The position numbers and the translations under genes were made by a program. Below the pieces are notes generated by a model. The model saw nothing but the letters and a program-made list of their open reading frames with translations. It was not told the DNA's origin and made no database searches. Positions 19,431 through 31,724 of a stretch of DNA of 64,000 nucleotides are shown here, piece by piece (positions within the stretch are counted from its first letter, which is position 1; the number at the start of each line of letters is the position of its first letter). Source of the stretch: Diphasiastrum complanatum (Eukaryota; Streptophyta; Lycopodiopsida; Lycopodiales; Lycopodiaceae); contig CM055102.1 in the NCBI GenBank assembly GCA_029204225.1, positions 40,925,631 to 40,989,630 of the forward strand, given 5' to 3'.

Positions 19431-21302
19431 AGATATCAAGTTTTTTACCTGCAAAAACAGCTAAAGAACCCTCGCACAGCCAACCCTCGCACAAGATAAT
19501 CCTAACAGACCAGACCAGTGGAAAGATCTGCATCAGATCCAGCTACTGTCAAAATCTCAGGTCAATCAATGCAAGGAGTAAAAAGTTATCAAGGAAAAAC
19601 CACCGTAAAAGGCCTAAAATTCACTGCCAGCCGATCAGATCGATCAGATCCTTGAAGATCCAGACTACATCCTATTGTATAAGCAAGATCCAATCACTTT
19701 GGAACCCACCATCGGATGAATTTGAGATCGGGATGATCAATAGCACGAAGGATAGAAATCACAAGATTTATGTGAGTTCCAATTTGGACCCAACTCTAAA
19801 ATGTAATCTCTAAGTTTAAAAATGACATTGGGCCTCTAGTTTTATTTTAATTCCAAGGCCCAAATCATGTTTATTTTATTTACAACTATATTTGCGTGCT
19901 CATTGGGCCATGGGCTTATACACGTAGGATGCCATGCCCTCGCAACACATTTTATTTGATGATTTTATTTATTTACACCTTGTTGGGTATACCCCCAACA
20001 TATTTATACTAAGTAATTCAGGTTGTCAAATGCCAGTTGGTTGGTGTCCGCTTGCATTCATCCAGTTCCTTCTTAAAAATTGATTTCTGATAAGCGGTGA
20101 AAATTTGTCGTAGACAGTCTGTCTGCATAAATGAACTAAACCGTTACTTTGCAAAAATGAACTAAAATTGCCACAGGCGACAGTGTCGCAAAAAGACAAT
20201 AGTGTCGGCTTTTTGGGAAAAAAATGACAATGTCCTAAAATCTCATTTCCTTCATATTTGAGGTAGCTCTACAATTTGCCAGAGTCATTTCCTTAACATT
20301 TGAGGCACTTTGAAAAATGTGAAAAATGCGACTCTGTAGTTTTACTCGCAAATCCTGACAGGCGAAAAATGTGAAAAAAACGACACTGCATTTTTACACG
20401 TAATTCCTTACAGGCGATAGTGTCGCTAAAATGCAAAAAATACGACACTATAATTTTACTCGTAATTCTTAACAAGCGACATTGTCTGGATTGTAGAGAG
20501 ATAAAATGCGACACTATTGTCAAACTCCGTGTATTTCTGCAGATTGTGTAAAAACACTTGTAATTCTACAGTGTATAAAAACATGGAAAAATCTACAGAA
20601 CTGGATAAACAATGGATGAGGATTAAAACCAATTAGTCGATTAGTAAGAAGGAGAATAATCCAATATGAAGTACACTATATGGAATGTTGTAGTATTGAT
20701 ATGACCAGAATCTACTTGGATCTCCGATTTCATAGTGATTTATGCAATATTTTTCATGGAGATGCATGTTAGATGCTAGGTCTCAACAATTTGTTGATGA
20801 TAGTTGATAGAGTTGGCCTTTCTTGGTAGTTTGACTACCACTCTGATCCATGTCTTCGATAATAGAGTATTTTGTAGACTATGCGATAATGCATGTAAAA
20901 TTGCAGTAATGTGAATGGAACTCGATTAATATGGGATTTAGGAGAGTAGAGGAGTAAATCCAACAAAGTCTTCTTGTTTTGCATATAGATTTTAATTTAT
21001 TCAATAGTATGTGTTTTTGTGAATTCTCAAAGATTGAATAAGATCTCTTGTGGCAAATGTTTTTTATCTTTTCAAGAGTGTGTTTCAAGTTATTTTTTAT
21101 TCAAAGATTCATTTTATTGTGGTATGATCAAGAGTTAATCAAGTTTCATCAAACCTATGTGCTAGTTTGACTAGGTGTGAGAGAGAAAGACACTTGTTTA
21201 GTTCCAAGTCTTTATGATTTCTTCTTTATTTCATTTGTTGAGATTCAAAAGAGTGCTAAGTGCATTGGAACAAGTTGAAGAATATTCATCAATCATTGCA
21301 AC
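19431..21302. other. non-coding stretch with repeats
   Basis: No gene was recognised. Words near 19.4 kb (TTGCGAGAGTTACTTCCCAGAGAT) resemble the leader repeats of element G at 44-46 kb, so this may be a leader remnant of a related element. A 20-bp near-palindrome, TGTTGGGTATACCCCCAACA, lies at 19981-20000 and resembles abutting LTR ends. A degenerate tandem repeat lies at 20170-20520. Confidence 0.4.
20344..20520. repeat. degenerate tandem repeat, about 53-61 bp unit
   Basis: Units begin near 20344 (ACTCGCAAATCCTGACAGGCGA), 20397 and 20458, so spacings are 53 and 61 bp. Each carries ACAGGCGA or ACAAGCGA, and ACGACACT or GCGACACT. A palindromic core GCGACAGTGTCGC is perfect just upstream at 20177-20189 and has one mismatch at 20414-20426. 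Confidence 0.6.
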
Positions 21303-21496
21303 ATGGCAACAAATGGAGGCTTGATGTTGGAGAACAATGATAGGCCTACCTCAAGCAATTATTCAACTTGGAAGGTGAGAAAGGAGTCTTTACTTGAGAC
21401 GAATGATTTGATGGATATTGTTGTAGGTGTGGAGGAGAGACCTCAAGCACCTCAAGATCAATTGAGATATGATAGGAGGGAAGAGAAAGCTCTTCA
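21303..21496 (+). pseudogene. Ty1/copia gag N-terminus, truncated
   Basis: MATNGGLMLENNDRPTSSNY followed by STWKVRKESLLETNDLMDIV is the typical start of a copia gag. Homology should continue for hundreds of codons, but at 21497 the sequence becomes the end of an LTR belonging to the minus-strand element S2. S2 therefore appears to have inserted into this gag. Confidence 0.7.
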
Positions 21497-22111
21497 TTGT
21501 GAAAGTATTGTACTTTAGGACCATAAATGGATCTACAAAAGATCCACAAGAGTGATTGGATGCTTGCTTAACAATCTATCAAAATACTAGACACAAAAAA
21601 GTTGATCTAGATTGGCAATTTGACAAGCAACAACAATCAAAAGAATTGATCAACATTGAAATCCGACCCCACACATGTGTACTACAGGCTGTAGTACGGC
21701 CTTCAACCTTAGAAACAAGCCAATGATCTCCAACAATATTCTATCTTCTCACTATGGGAGCTTGGAATACATAGCAGATTCGACTTCCTTCTTGAAGTTA
21801 GGTGGATTTCTAGCATGTAATAAGGAAGTTAACTCACTCTTCTTGCCCTAAAATGAAACCCTAGCCTAGATCCTAGAGTTATGTTTGGTAGGTAGCTAGT
21901 TGGTCAAATTTTCACCTTAAACTTAGGTGTAGGTCCTATAATGTAGGGATGACCACCAAATAGACATGACCAACTCTCTTGACTTGACCTAACATACATT
22001 AGGAGTGGGTTGCCATGTGGCATCTTGGCCTTCCATGTGTGGAACCCAATTATACACAATATTTACAAAGTTCTATATGGCTAGATTTGCTAGAATAGGC
22101 TATTTTTCACA
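21497..22111 (-). repeat. probable 3' LTR of element S2
   Basis: On the minus strand, GAGGAGGAG is followed by TGTGAAAAAT at 22111. This is the same polypurine tract and LTR start as in S1 (33706-33724). The left edge at 21497, TGTGAAAGTATTGTAC then GGACC, mirrors the S1 LTR end (TGTGAAA, GTAC and GGACC in the same order). The 615-bp length is close to the 811-833 bp of the S1 LTRs. The left boundary is less certain than the right. Confidence 0.6.
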
Positions 22112-22224
22112 CTCCTCCTCAAATCTAGCCTTGGAAACAATAATGTATCTATATACAATTCTAAGACATGATCTTAACATCAGAAATGAATCATATTCAG
22201 GTTTAGAAGATGACTAATGAGCCC

Positions 22225-23602
22225 CTAAAGATGATGACATGATCTATCACCATATCCAAGATAGAGCTTCTTTGATTTTGATCTTCTCCAAGATGAATTG
22301 AAGAGTCTTGATTCTTCCTTGCACCTCTGCACTTGATTTCTTCCATGTTGAGTGAAGATGCATGAACTTGAAACTTGATCCTCCTTGATCTTTATGCTTC
22401 TCTTTGAAGGAAATCCGATGTCTCCATGTCTTGTGAAAATCACATTGATCAAGATCACAAAACATGTACTTGCTACAAACCAAGATTTATCGTGCTAAAA
22501 TGACTAGTCCACAAACCATCAGAAGTAAGCATGATTTTCCTAATCTTGTAATTACAAGTGATCTTGACCTTCATGAGGCTACATACTTGCTTATGGATAT
22601 AAGTGTCCTTCAAGGATCTCTCACTTATTCTCATAAGAAGCTTACAATTTGCCTCTCCAAAAGAAAAAACACATTTTTTAAACAATGCGTGATTAACTCA
22701 TTCTTGCCCTTCCAAAATCCGAGAGCACTCATTTGATCAAACAACCAATTTACTCTTAATTGGTTCATAACAATTTTTAGATCACTAATACATAAAAACT
22801 TGTTCTCAAATGAGTCATTATACATCTTATCTTCAACTTTCTTCTTGATGAAGCCCTCAAGTTTCCTCATGTAGTTCTCATAGCATACTTCGGTTTTCCT
22901 CATGTACATCTCATAGCAAAATGGTTCATCAAGTATTGAAGTAAGAAAAGTGCTGAAATTGAATGGTTGAGAATCTTTTCCTTGATTACCTTTGCCAAGA
23001 TAAGTGAGCCTTGAAGGCTTGGCCCTTGCCTTTGTGGAGCTTCTTGGAGCACTTGATTTTTGAGGTGGATCCTCAAGATCTCCATCACTTTGTTGCCCCT
23101 CCTCAATCCTTGCAAGATCATTGACACCAAGGTTGTTGATCTCACTTTCATTCACACAAGATACTAGATGGATCCAAGCATCTCTTGTATAAACATCTAA
23201 GAATGTTTCATGCATATTATCATCACTACTTGGTACATGAGAAAAAGAGTCTACATTTGAATGAATGATTTCCTCTTTTGCCATAGCAATTTTAGCATCC
23301 AACTTAAACAAACTACCTTGTTTAACACCATTTGCTATGAGATTATCATTCTTCATGATGGAACAAACTCCATGTTTGAAGTGAACATCTAAACCATCAT
23401 CCATTAGTTGTCCAACACTAAGCAAGCCCTTTGTAATTGATGGTACAAAAGGGACATTGTCTAGATCCATCCTTTTGCTAGATCCTAGAATTAATGAGAT
23501 GGTACCAATACCATTTATCTTACATTCTTGATCATTTGCTAAAGAAACAAATTTATTAGCACCATTGCAAGAGTGTAAGTGTTGGCTGTCCGCATCCCTC
23601 AA
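22225..23602 (-). mobile_element. element S2 body: copia protease remnant joined to the S-family ORF
   Basis: The minus strand first gives a copia protease and pre-integrase segment: CKINGIGTISLILGSSKRM, FVPSITKGLLSVGQLMDDGL, then KQGSLFKLD. The catalytic DSG is lost to the right. Integrase, RT and RNase H are absent. The frame instead continues at about 23190 (DAWIHLVSC) into a Lys/Ser-rich region. It ends in a block also seen twice in S1: QMSALGFWKGKNELITH, then ANCKLLMRISERSLKDTYIH, then a weakly conserved TWK and IKEALSWIW. The open frame is 323 codons (23602-22631) and the rest follows after frame changes. The function of the S-family block is unknown. No 5' LTR was found on the right, so S2 is truncated. 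Confidence 0.6.
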
Positions 23603-24294
23603 CTTTGGCTATGACTCCAACTAACGAGGGCTATGGCGGAGTCCCAACTAGAACACGTTATGGCTCCGACTAGCATTGTGTCTTTCCCAACCAATGGCTA
23701 TGGCTTCCAACTAACCGAGAGGTTGAAGGATGAGAAGGTCTACAGTGAGTGAGTGAGTATTTCGGGCAAGATCCACTCTTCTCTCATTTTTCTACTTAGG
23801 AACTGACTCAAATGACGTCTTAACCTCAAAGATAAAACCCTAGACTGAATCTCATCCTCTAAGGCTTACCCTACTAGAGAATGGATGGCCTAGATTAACT
23901 TAACCAGTTGCCAGATGAATAATATACAATACAATGTGAACTAACACAGTACAGGAAACCACACAAGGGAGAACACTCAGAGAGAAAGATAGGCATATAT
24001 TGCACATGAGGTTCTTCTTCAAAATGGACTCTTCCACTCCTATATATACTTGGAGTGGTGGTCACTTACAAAAAGGCACTATGGGACAAGTAGACCACAT
24101 AGGCTTAACTTGGTACCATGGGACAAACCCCCAATGGACCATAAACAATTGAACTAACTTAAGCTGAACTTATTCAGAGTTCCAATCTTCTAGACTTAGG
24201 CCTAGAACTAAACAACTTTAAGTCGTTACAACATGGCATAAAGGCCTAAACTTGATTGATCTAGTTCTAGGCTTGAGTCTGTATCTTTTTCAAG
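23603..24294. other. non-coding spacer with short repeats
   Basis: At 23600-23720 there are four imperfect copies of GGCTATGGCTCCAACTA-like words. At 24192-24210 and 24262-24280 lies a 19-bp inverted repeat (17 of 19 pairs) with a 51-base loop. No gene was seen. This may include the 3' LTR of the Ty3 element to the right, but no LTR boundary could be fixed. Confidence 0.4.
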
Positions 24295-27200
24295 ATGGCT
24301 CAAATATTCATAGAATATCAGCCTACATTATCCACTCCAAAAGATTGGCGGTCCCACGCCAATTGTCGCTGCCTGTTGTCTTGTCTGGTCTTCCTACAGC
24401 TCTGCATTGATGGCGACCCGAATTTTATGAACCTCTCTGCCAATCTGTTCCATTCTCTCGAATCGAATTTTTCCCAAATATGGTTGCGGCCGATAGTAAT
24501 CAAGCATGTTTTGTAGAAATCCGTATACGTACCAAGATTCAACCATGTCAACGTGAAGTTCGTTGGTGATCGCCGCCCAATAGTAAAGCCTTGCCACATT
24601 GATGTGATCCACGGGTATGCTTAAGGGCTTATTTAGATCCAAAACTATTGGTGGAAAATCTTTATCCCAAAAACAATTTAAGGTATAAAGGAATGATATT
24701 AGGCCACAATGATCTACAAAGTACCTAACACAGCGGTCCGGATTTGTATGATGTCTCTGGTAGAAATAGTTACAATTGGCTACAAAATCAGCCGCTGGAT
24801 CATCGGTTTGAACTTCTTTAGGTAGAATTGGCCAATATATTTTATTAGGAACCTTTTATGGTGCGAATACTTCTCTTCATCTTGTGGGATAATATGTTGG
24901 ATTGACACGAATGTAAGTTGGTGCCGCGATATAGTGCTCAAGCTGTGCATTTTTCGACATCATAGCATGTCGCCACTGAGGTTGCAGCTCCAATGCTAAC
25001 ACTTTCTGCTTGTGAGATTTACATATCGTGAAATCGGGAAGAGTGTACCCACCTCGGTCCTCCTAGCTTGGATATGCTTTATTAAACTCCTCTGCCATTA
25101 ACATTTGTCGGCTAGGATTCTTCGGCGTGATTCTGTGTCGTACCTCTGTAGTTGTGGTAAGTGTGGGTGGTGGAGGGTTTGGTATGGTTGTGAAAAGTTC
25201 ACGGGGGAGGGTTGGGTATTTGCGGAGTAGATAAGTAGTGGATGGTGAATGAGGTTGAGTGTCGAGGTGGTGAGTTGATTGTTCATGTGGTGGGGAGAGG
25301 GGTGTGTCATTGAGTGAGGGTGATGAGGCTTGATAGGTGGTGTCAGGTTGAGTGGCAGTGGGGTTAGGCTCTTCAGTTGAGATGCCTCGTTAGTGGTTCA
25401 TGGTAGTACCCCCTTGTGTGTTGTGAGGTTCCACCATTGCTGAGTGATACCCTGGATTATCCCGTTGTTGTCCTATGTAGCGCGAAGGTCCAGGATCATC
25501 AGTTCCTGCATCATGTTGTCTATGGTGCTTGGCGTGTGTTTTTTCATGCTTTGTGTATAATGTTGGTAGCTACTGGCATAATGTTTTTAGCTATCCTTCT
25601 AGCTCCTCAATCCGTGTGTTGAGTGCAGTTTGATTTGCTCTATTGCAATTGTTGTGCTTGTGCCTGATTCCATTAGTACATGAGTTAACTTCTGATAGGA
25701 AGCGAGAGGTATTACAGTGCCTTCCGAGATTGGTGGTGCTTGGAACTGGTTGAAATCAATCCGTTGAATATTGCCCATCATAGCGGTCTGTAAGTTTCTG
25801 TGGCTTCGTCGTTCACCTTCTAACTATGTTTCTAGGATCTTGATGAGATCATCCCTATGTTGTAAGCGTGCTTGAACGTCCTTGTTATTTCGGTGCAACT
25901 CTTTGAGATCAGCCATGAGTTTTTTTTTTTTTTTTAATTGAGCAACCTCTTGTTCTAATTCCGTGGAATACATTTGTCATTATTGTACCTTATTTGTCAG
26001 CTGCATGTTTTCCCCTTGTGAGAAGGTGCACCAATTTTGATACTCATTTATTGAAGAGTAGAGGTAATGCATGGCATCACTTTGAGCGTTGATGGCCCGT
26101 CACACATTTTTCGAAAGGTACTGCCACTCCCCAATAGGAGGATACTGCTAAGAGGTAGGTGCGTAGGATGGTGGGAGATTTTGTTGTACGTTTTGGTACA
26201 ATGTGGTGTACTATTCATGATGGACGGATTGAGCAGATGGAGGGTGTGATGTTTGGAGAGTGGGAGTGTGTTTGTGGAGACAATAGGGGGTGTAATGGTG
26301 AGGGTGAGTGTGATGGGTAGTGTGACAGTGATGGTTGACGTGATGGGAGTTGATGAGATGGTGGTTGGTGGGGCACTTACCACGAACGACATAGGCGGGA
26401 CACCAGGTTCCGCCTCCGTCTCCTTTGCCTCAAAATGTCGCGTCGAAGGATTTGATGTTGTTATCAATGCTTCCTCAATGGCTTCCATGATTTTCACTGT
26501 TGAAGCGTCTTTAGGCATTGGATAAGGTGATGTGTTGTGTCTCCCATTTCGTTGATATTTCCATGCCCTTGGCTGGTGGATTTGCACAAGTGTTGTTTGC
26601 TGCTACTGGATGAGTCTTTACCTGGTGTGTGGCCCTCTGAATGTTCTTTTGTGTGTTGGCTATGGGCATGCTCTTTTAACCGTTGTGACTCTAACTCTGC
26701 TTTTGTGCCGCGTGTGAGTGACACTGGTGTGTTTCTGCTAGTGATGTGGCACCATTTGGGTGTTGGCTTGCTTGTTGCCTTTGCCTCTCCCCCTTTTATC
26801 CTCTTGGGGTGCTGAGCTCGTGTCGAGGTGGTATGTGGCACATTTGGATATTTCTCTTGCACTTGAGCGAGAAAGCTAGGGAAGTCACCCAAGTAATGTT
26901 TGTTTACGAGCATATGCAGGACATATCCGCACTTTGTGAGAGGTTTTCTTGCTTTGAGCGTTGTACATAATTTAATACTTATCTTTTTTTCCCATGAAGT
27001 GGCGTGTAACAGGTTCCTCCAAGCCAAATGATAGGTCGAATAAAGTGCTGCTCGGAATCTTGTCAATTCTTGACCATTGTACCTCAGTGAGTAATACAAG
27101 AAGGTCCGTCGTTGCCCTAAGTCTTGGATCCGAGATGAGTTTGACAACGTAACCGTCATTTTTATAGATGGAGGTGTCACCGTCCTCCGTACAAAGATGC

Positions 27201-27514
27201 GTCAAGTAATTCCTATCAAAAGATTGCACTATGTCGTGCATAGGCTCTCCTTCATTCTAGAACCCCAAGTGGCTTAGGATATGTGGTGAGATAGAAATTG
27301 GATCCTCTTTGTTGCGTCTAGGAATATTGAATGTCTGAAGCTCGTCATCAAATATAGAATAAGTCGCACGCACCAGGCATTCATGTTGCACACCGGAGAT
27401 AAGTCGCGTGTCGAAGTTTAGCCGCTCCAAGAAAGGACGAGCCACTACTAGCTTTTGAGAAAAATTAGTAAATGAGACCAAGTGAAATTCTCGAGTGTAC
27501 CTGCTAGGTTTCAT
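24295..27514 (-). mobile_element. ORFs downstream of integrase in the Ty3 element, function unknown
   Basis: About 3.2 kb of broken coding sequence follows integrase on the same strand. Pieces in order: MKPSRYTREFHLVSF (27514-27257), a segment with LISDPRLRATTDLLVLL (27241-26972), then a Lys/Ser/His-rich part (27180-26494 in another frame). A Thr/Pro-rich low-complexity part follows (26400-26250), then a likely coiled coil (ELEQEVAQLKKKKKLMADL, about 25950) and a Pro/His-rich part (25310-25098). The last part is HINVARLYYWAAITNELHV (about 24620-24550). Frames are interrupted by many stops. Some plant Ty3 lineages (Tat/Athila) carry extra ORFs beside pol, so this could be such an ORF. It could also be gag of a second element joined here. 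No zinc knuckle or enzyme motif was seen. Confidence 0.5.
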
Positions 27515-27520
27515 ATTTGA

Positions 27521-29202
27521 TCAAGCACTTTGCTTAGTTCTAGGACTCCACAATATAGATAATATGCTACTTGATAGCTTAGGCGAGTGGTCTCTTTTTT
27601 TTTTTTTTAAGAGAGAAAGATAAGTTCCTTGCAATCGATTGCAAGAATAAGTGATGCTAGTGTCTAGTTTCAAATCATAGGCTACCCGTAAGGATGGGAC
27701 ATAGAATTCTACATGCATCACGGCCTCTTGTCCATACGTGAGTTGGAATGGTATTGTGCCAGTGGCCTTTTCGGGTGTTGTTCGATACGCCCATAAAGCG
27801 GCATGTAACTTGAACTCCCAATCCGACCGACTGGCTTCCACCATCTTCAGGAGAATTTTGCACAGAACCTTATTCATGGACTCAGCCTGCCCATTACATC
27901 TTGGGTAATATGGGGCACTTTTGCGATGAACAACTAGGAAGGTCGACAACAAGTGTTCAATTATTGTGTTCAAAAAGGCATACCCCTGTCGCTGACGATT
28001 TCGAGTGGGCAACCAAATCGTACAATGATCTGCTCCAAAAAGAACCGAGCAGTGGTTTTGGCATCGACGTTCTTTACCGCCCGAGCCTGTGCCCACTTCG
28101 TGCAATAATCTATTGCCATGATAATATATCTTGCCTGTGTGAATCGCGCGGCAGGACTGATTGGTCCTACATAATCAATACCCCTTTTGAAAAATGCTTG
28201 TTCAGATAAGATGGGGGTTAAAGGCATATAATCTAAAAATTGTGGCCTTTTGGCTCTTTGGCACACATCACAAGCCTTTACAAAGTTATGAGTGTCCTTA
28301 AATAGCGAAGGCCACCAATACCCAACTAGAAAGATCATCCTAGCTGTGTTTTCTGAGGCAAAGTGTCCACCACCAACTCCTTCGTATAGCAAGGATATGA
28401 TGTAAATAATCTCGCCCTCAGTCAAACATTGTCTAATCACACCGTCTGCACCCTTTCTATAAAGTTGCCCTGCTATAAGTGTACAGGGTGCCACCTTGTA
28501 GATAAGTGCGCATTGGGCAGGTTTTGACAACGTCGGATCTAGCACCCCCGTCGTTAAAAACTCTGTGATGTCTTTGGCCCACATGGGGGTACAGTCAACT
28601 TGAAAAAGTATTGCATCGGGTAGGTCATCATTGATGTCCTCCGTTGGTTTCTCATCACTCGGTATTCTGAATAGATGATCAGCGACAAAATGTTGCAATC
28701 CTTTGCGCACAACAATACGAAATTCAAATTCTTGTAGTAATAGCAACCAACGTGTGATTCTACCTATTGTGCAAGTTTGTTTCACTAGGTAAAGTAACGC
28801 TTGATGATCTGTGAAAAATACAAAGGGTTTACCTAGAAGATAATGTCGAAACTTTTGGATGGCATAAATCATCGCTAATGCTTCCCTCTCAATTGTGGTG
28901 TAGTTCATCTCCGTAGATGTTAATTGCCTACTAAGGAAACGAATTGGATAGTCCTTCTTGTACTATCCGGGTTGACTTAGCACTGCACCGATGGCAAACT
29001 TCGATGCATCAGTGTGCACGTGAAACTCCTTCGTGTAATCTGGAGCTCGCAAGATAGGAGCAGTTGTCAAGGCGTGTTTGAGTTCTTGGAAGGCCTTTCT
29101 CTTTTCATCTGTCCACTTAAGATTTACGGTCACTTTGTATATCCATCGTGCTTTACTAGAAAAATCACGAATATGGCAACGATAGTGATTAGCATGACCC
29201 AT
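27521..29202 (-). pseudogene. Ty3 RNase H and integrase
   Basis: RNase H starts with KWTDEKRKAFQELKHALTTA and HVHTDASKFAIGAVLSQPG (catalytic Asp), then continues TTIEREALAMIYAIQKFRHY (Glu) and FFTDHQALLYL (Asp). Integrase follows: the zinc-binding HHCC set (GGHFASENTAR...THNFVKACDVCQ), then DYVGP, VSDRG and NGQAESMNKVL as the D, D and E positions. WAYRTTPEKATGTIPFQLTYG is the usual end of the catalytic core. Frame changes near 28960 and 28000 and a stop near 27521 inactivate it. No chromodomain was seen. This is the downstream half of the pol split by S1. Confidence 0.92.
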
Positions 29203-29217
29203 AAAACAATAAGCGTC

Positions 29218-29622
29218 TCAGACCATCTTAGGTTCTGGCCTCTCAACGACGACTCTGATCTTCTCTGGGTCAATGGCAATCCCATTGCGTGATACAATAT
29301 GACCAAGTACGACGCCGTGGGTGACCCATATCTGACATTTTTCAGGATTAAGAAAAATACCATACCTCTGGCATTGTATGAAAATACGTTCGAGTACGGC
29401 CAGGTGTGTGGATTCTCTCGAGTGCACCCCAAGGTCATCAAGATAGATCTCAAGGTTGTCACCGATGAGATCATAAAATGCTGCTTGCATGACACGTTGG
29501 AAGGTACATGGCGCATTACACAATCCAAAGGGCATAACGTGCCAGTAGAAGATACCCCATTCCGTAGCAAAAGCCGTTTTGGGTTGGTCTTTTTCAAAGA
29601 TAACAACTAAGTTGTATCCACT
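29218..29622 (-). pseudogene. Ty3 reverse transcriptase, second half
   Basis: The frame begins at the S1 insertion point with SGYNLVVIFEKDQPKTAF, then the motif B region WHVMPFGLCNAPCTFQRVM, the catalytic IYLDDLGVHS, and LNPEKCQIW...VLGHIVSRNGI. These are standard Ty3 RT motifs. The first half is at 34553-35654, on the other side of S1. Confidence 0.93.
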
Positions 29623-29627
29623 GAAGC
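29623..29627. repeat. target-site duplication of S1, left copy (GAAGC)
   Basis: GAAGC directly precedes the element start TGTGAAAAATG. The same five bases directly follow the element end CACA at 34548-34552. Five bases is the usual duplication made by LTR-element integrases. Confidence 0.9.
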
Positions 29628-30438
29628 TGTGAAAAATGCAAAAATAAGCTTGATAGAGGCCAAAAATCTTGTATATAGGATGATTACACATGTGTGGAGC
29701 CTTTTACCACGTGTGAAAATAGTGTACTTGTCATGTACCATAATCATATAGACTGTACATATGATTTAATTCAAGTTCTAGTGGCTAAAAAAGCCAAAAA
29801 CTAGTTTTCTAGACATATGACACATGGCATCAATCTATTGATTTCATGAGCCACATACTTTGGTTAGGTGTCACATCCCATGTGTAGAGGACAACTCACA
29901 TGTGTGGAATAAGCTGAAGTAGACGAATTTTGACTTCTAGAAGATTTTCAAGTAGATTTCCATGGACCAAAAGTGCTCAAAATAGAAGGTTTTGTCCAAG
30001 TGTCAGTTTTGCATGATGAATCATCATATGACAAAGCACCTTCACACATGTGGGATCAAAGGGATGATCAGTACCACGAGCTCCCACTTATTGTATATAT
30101 AGAGCCACATTTGGCCATAATCAATGTGAGACACCAATCTTGATTTTGGAAGCAATTTTGGGTGATTCTCTCCATTTGTCTACATTTGTTTTGAGGTTCT
30201 ATCAATGTGTACTTGATTTTCAGGTTGGAGTCCGTACTCAGACAGTGTTTCACACGTTTGAAACCAGAAAGTACACTTACCTTCAATTAATGATTGTTCT
30301 TATTAGGATTTTGTGTCTAGAATTGATCTAGATTGACCTTAATCTGAAGTAGATTGATAGATCAAGTAATCTGACAACCAATCCCTCTTGAGGATCAGAT
30401 TAGGATCCACTCTTGGTCCTTTTTGTACTTTTTTGAGT
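29628..30438 (+). repeat. S1 left LTR
   Basis: It begins TGTGAAAAATGC and contains a TATA-like GTATATATAGAG near 30095. It runs to TTTGTACTTTTTT at about 30434. The last four bases do not match the CACA end of the right LTR. Relative to the right LTR it lacks two short insertions (about 13 and 8 bp). Confidence 0.88.
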
Positions 30439-31724
30439 GCATGTTGAAGTTGAGAGAGATTTTGCTAAAAATCATAGATTAAGGAGTGATATGCAATGTG
30501 AGAGGTTGAAATCCATTGTACCATCACTCTAGATTTGTTCAAGAGTGATAGGGTCAAGTTTAGAAGCATCAATTTGCTAGAAAACATCTTTGGATCTGTC
30601 CTCCAAGTGAAACCTTTGAGAGTTTCTAGTGCATATAGAGCATCTATACAAATCTTTTGTAGAATTTGACATAGATTGGCTTAAATAGAGAGTTCTAGAA
30701 AAGAGATTGAGATCCAAGTCACATTGTTCAACCCTACTCAATTTGTTTGAGTGATTGTAAGGTTTGAAAAGAGTCATTAAGGTGTCTATGGCAAATCTGT
30801 AGATAGAGATCCAATTTTCTAAGAGTTCCTTCCTTTGTAGAGGGCAAGATCTAGAAGCTCATTACATGTTGTTATAGGTGAAGAATTTGTCTTCTCCTAG
30901 GTGATCAAATCTTTCTAAGTGGTATTAGCTCTTTGAAGCAAAATATCTTAGTGAGAAAAATCACAACTTTTGATTTTGAATTTCATTCCAAGTCTTAAAA
31001 AGTAGAGTAATTGGTGTAATCCAATAGGAGTGATTAAATTCAATTTGTATAGCAAAAATTGACATAGAATGTATGAAGCTCAAATTAGTTCTATTCAACT
31101 TTCTTTGTGAGAGTGTGAGGGTCAATTTGTGATCCCATTGGATGTCTAGAATGAGGAGGAGTCCATATTTGAGTATTCATGCATGGTTGGGATCTTTGTG
31201 AATCTCTAGTTGTCTAATTTTTAAGCTTTGTGAAAAATTGGGGGTATAGTTTGTTGTCAAATCAAATCAAATTCATTCTAAATCTCAAGTGTGAGATTAT
31301 TTGGGTCAATAGTGAGTCCAAAAGAAGGATTAAGTTTGATTTTCATGTATTTGAAACAAAACCCATCTTTTGTTCAAGAATCTCAAGTGTTGAGAGAACT
31401 AGTCAAGTGAAAAGGAAAATCTAGGTGTCAAATCTTTTTCATATCCATTTCAACTTTCAAAAGAAAGAGTCATTGGTATTTGATATGTCCAATAGGATAT
31501 TGGATCTGATTTCTTTAGTGATTTGATTCAAATATTGTGTGCTTTTGTCTTAGTGATCAAAGCAAAGTTTCCAAGTGACTAGTCATTAGTGTGAAGATTG
31601 ATTCTTAGGTTTGTAAGCTAGATCTTTTGTATATCATTCTAGATTATTGAAGATGTTCAAATCTAGTCTCTTGAAAGTCACAAATTACATTTGTAGAATC
31701 ATATCACACGTTTTTATTCACATG

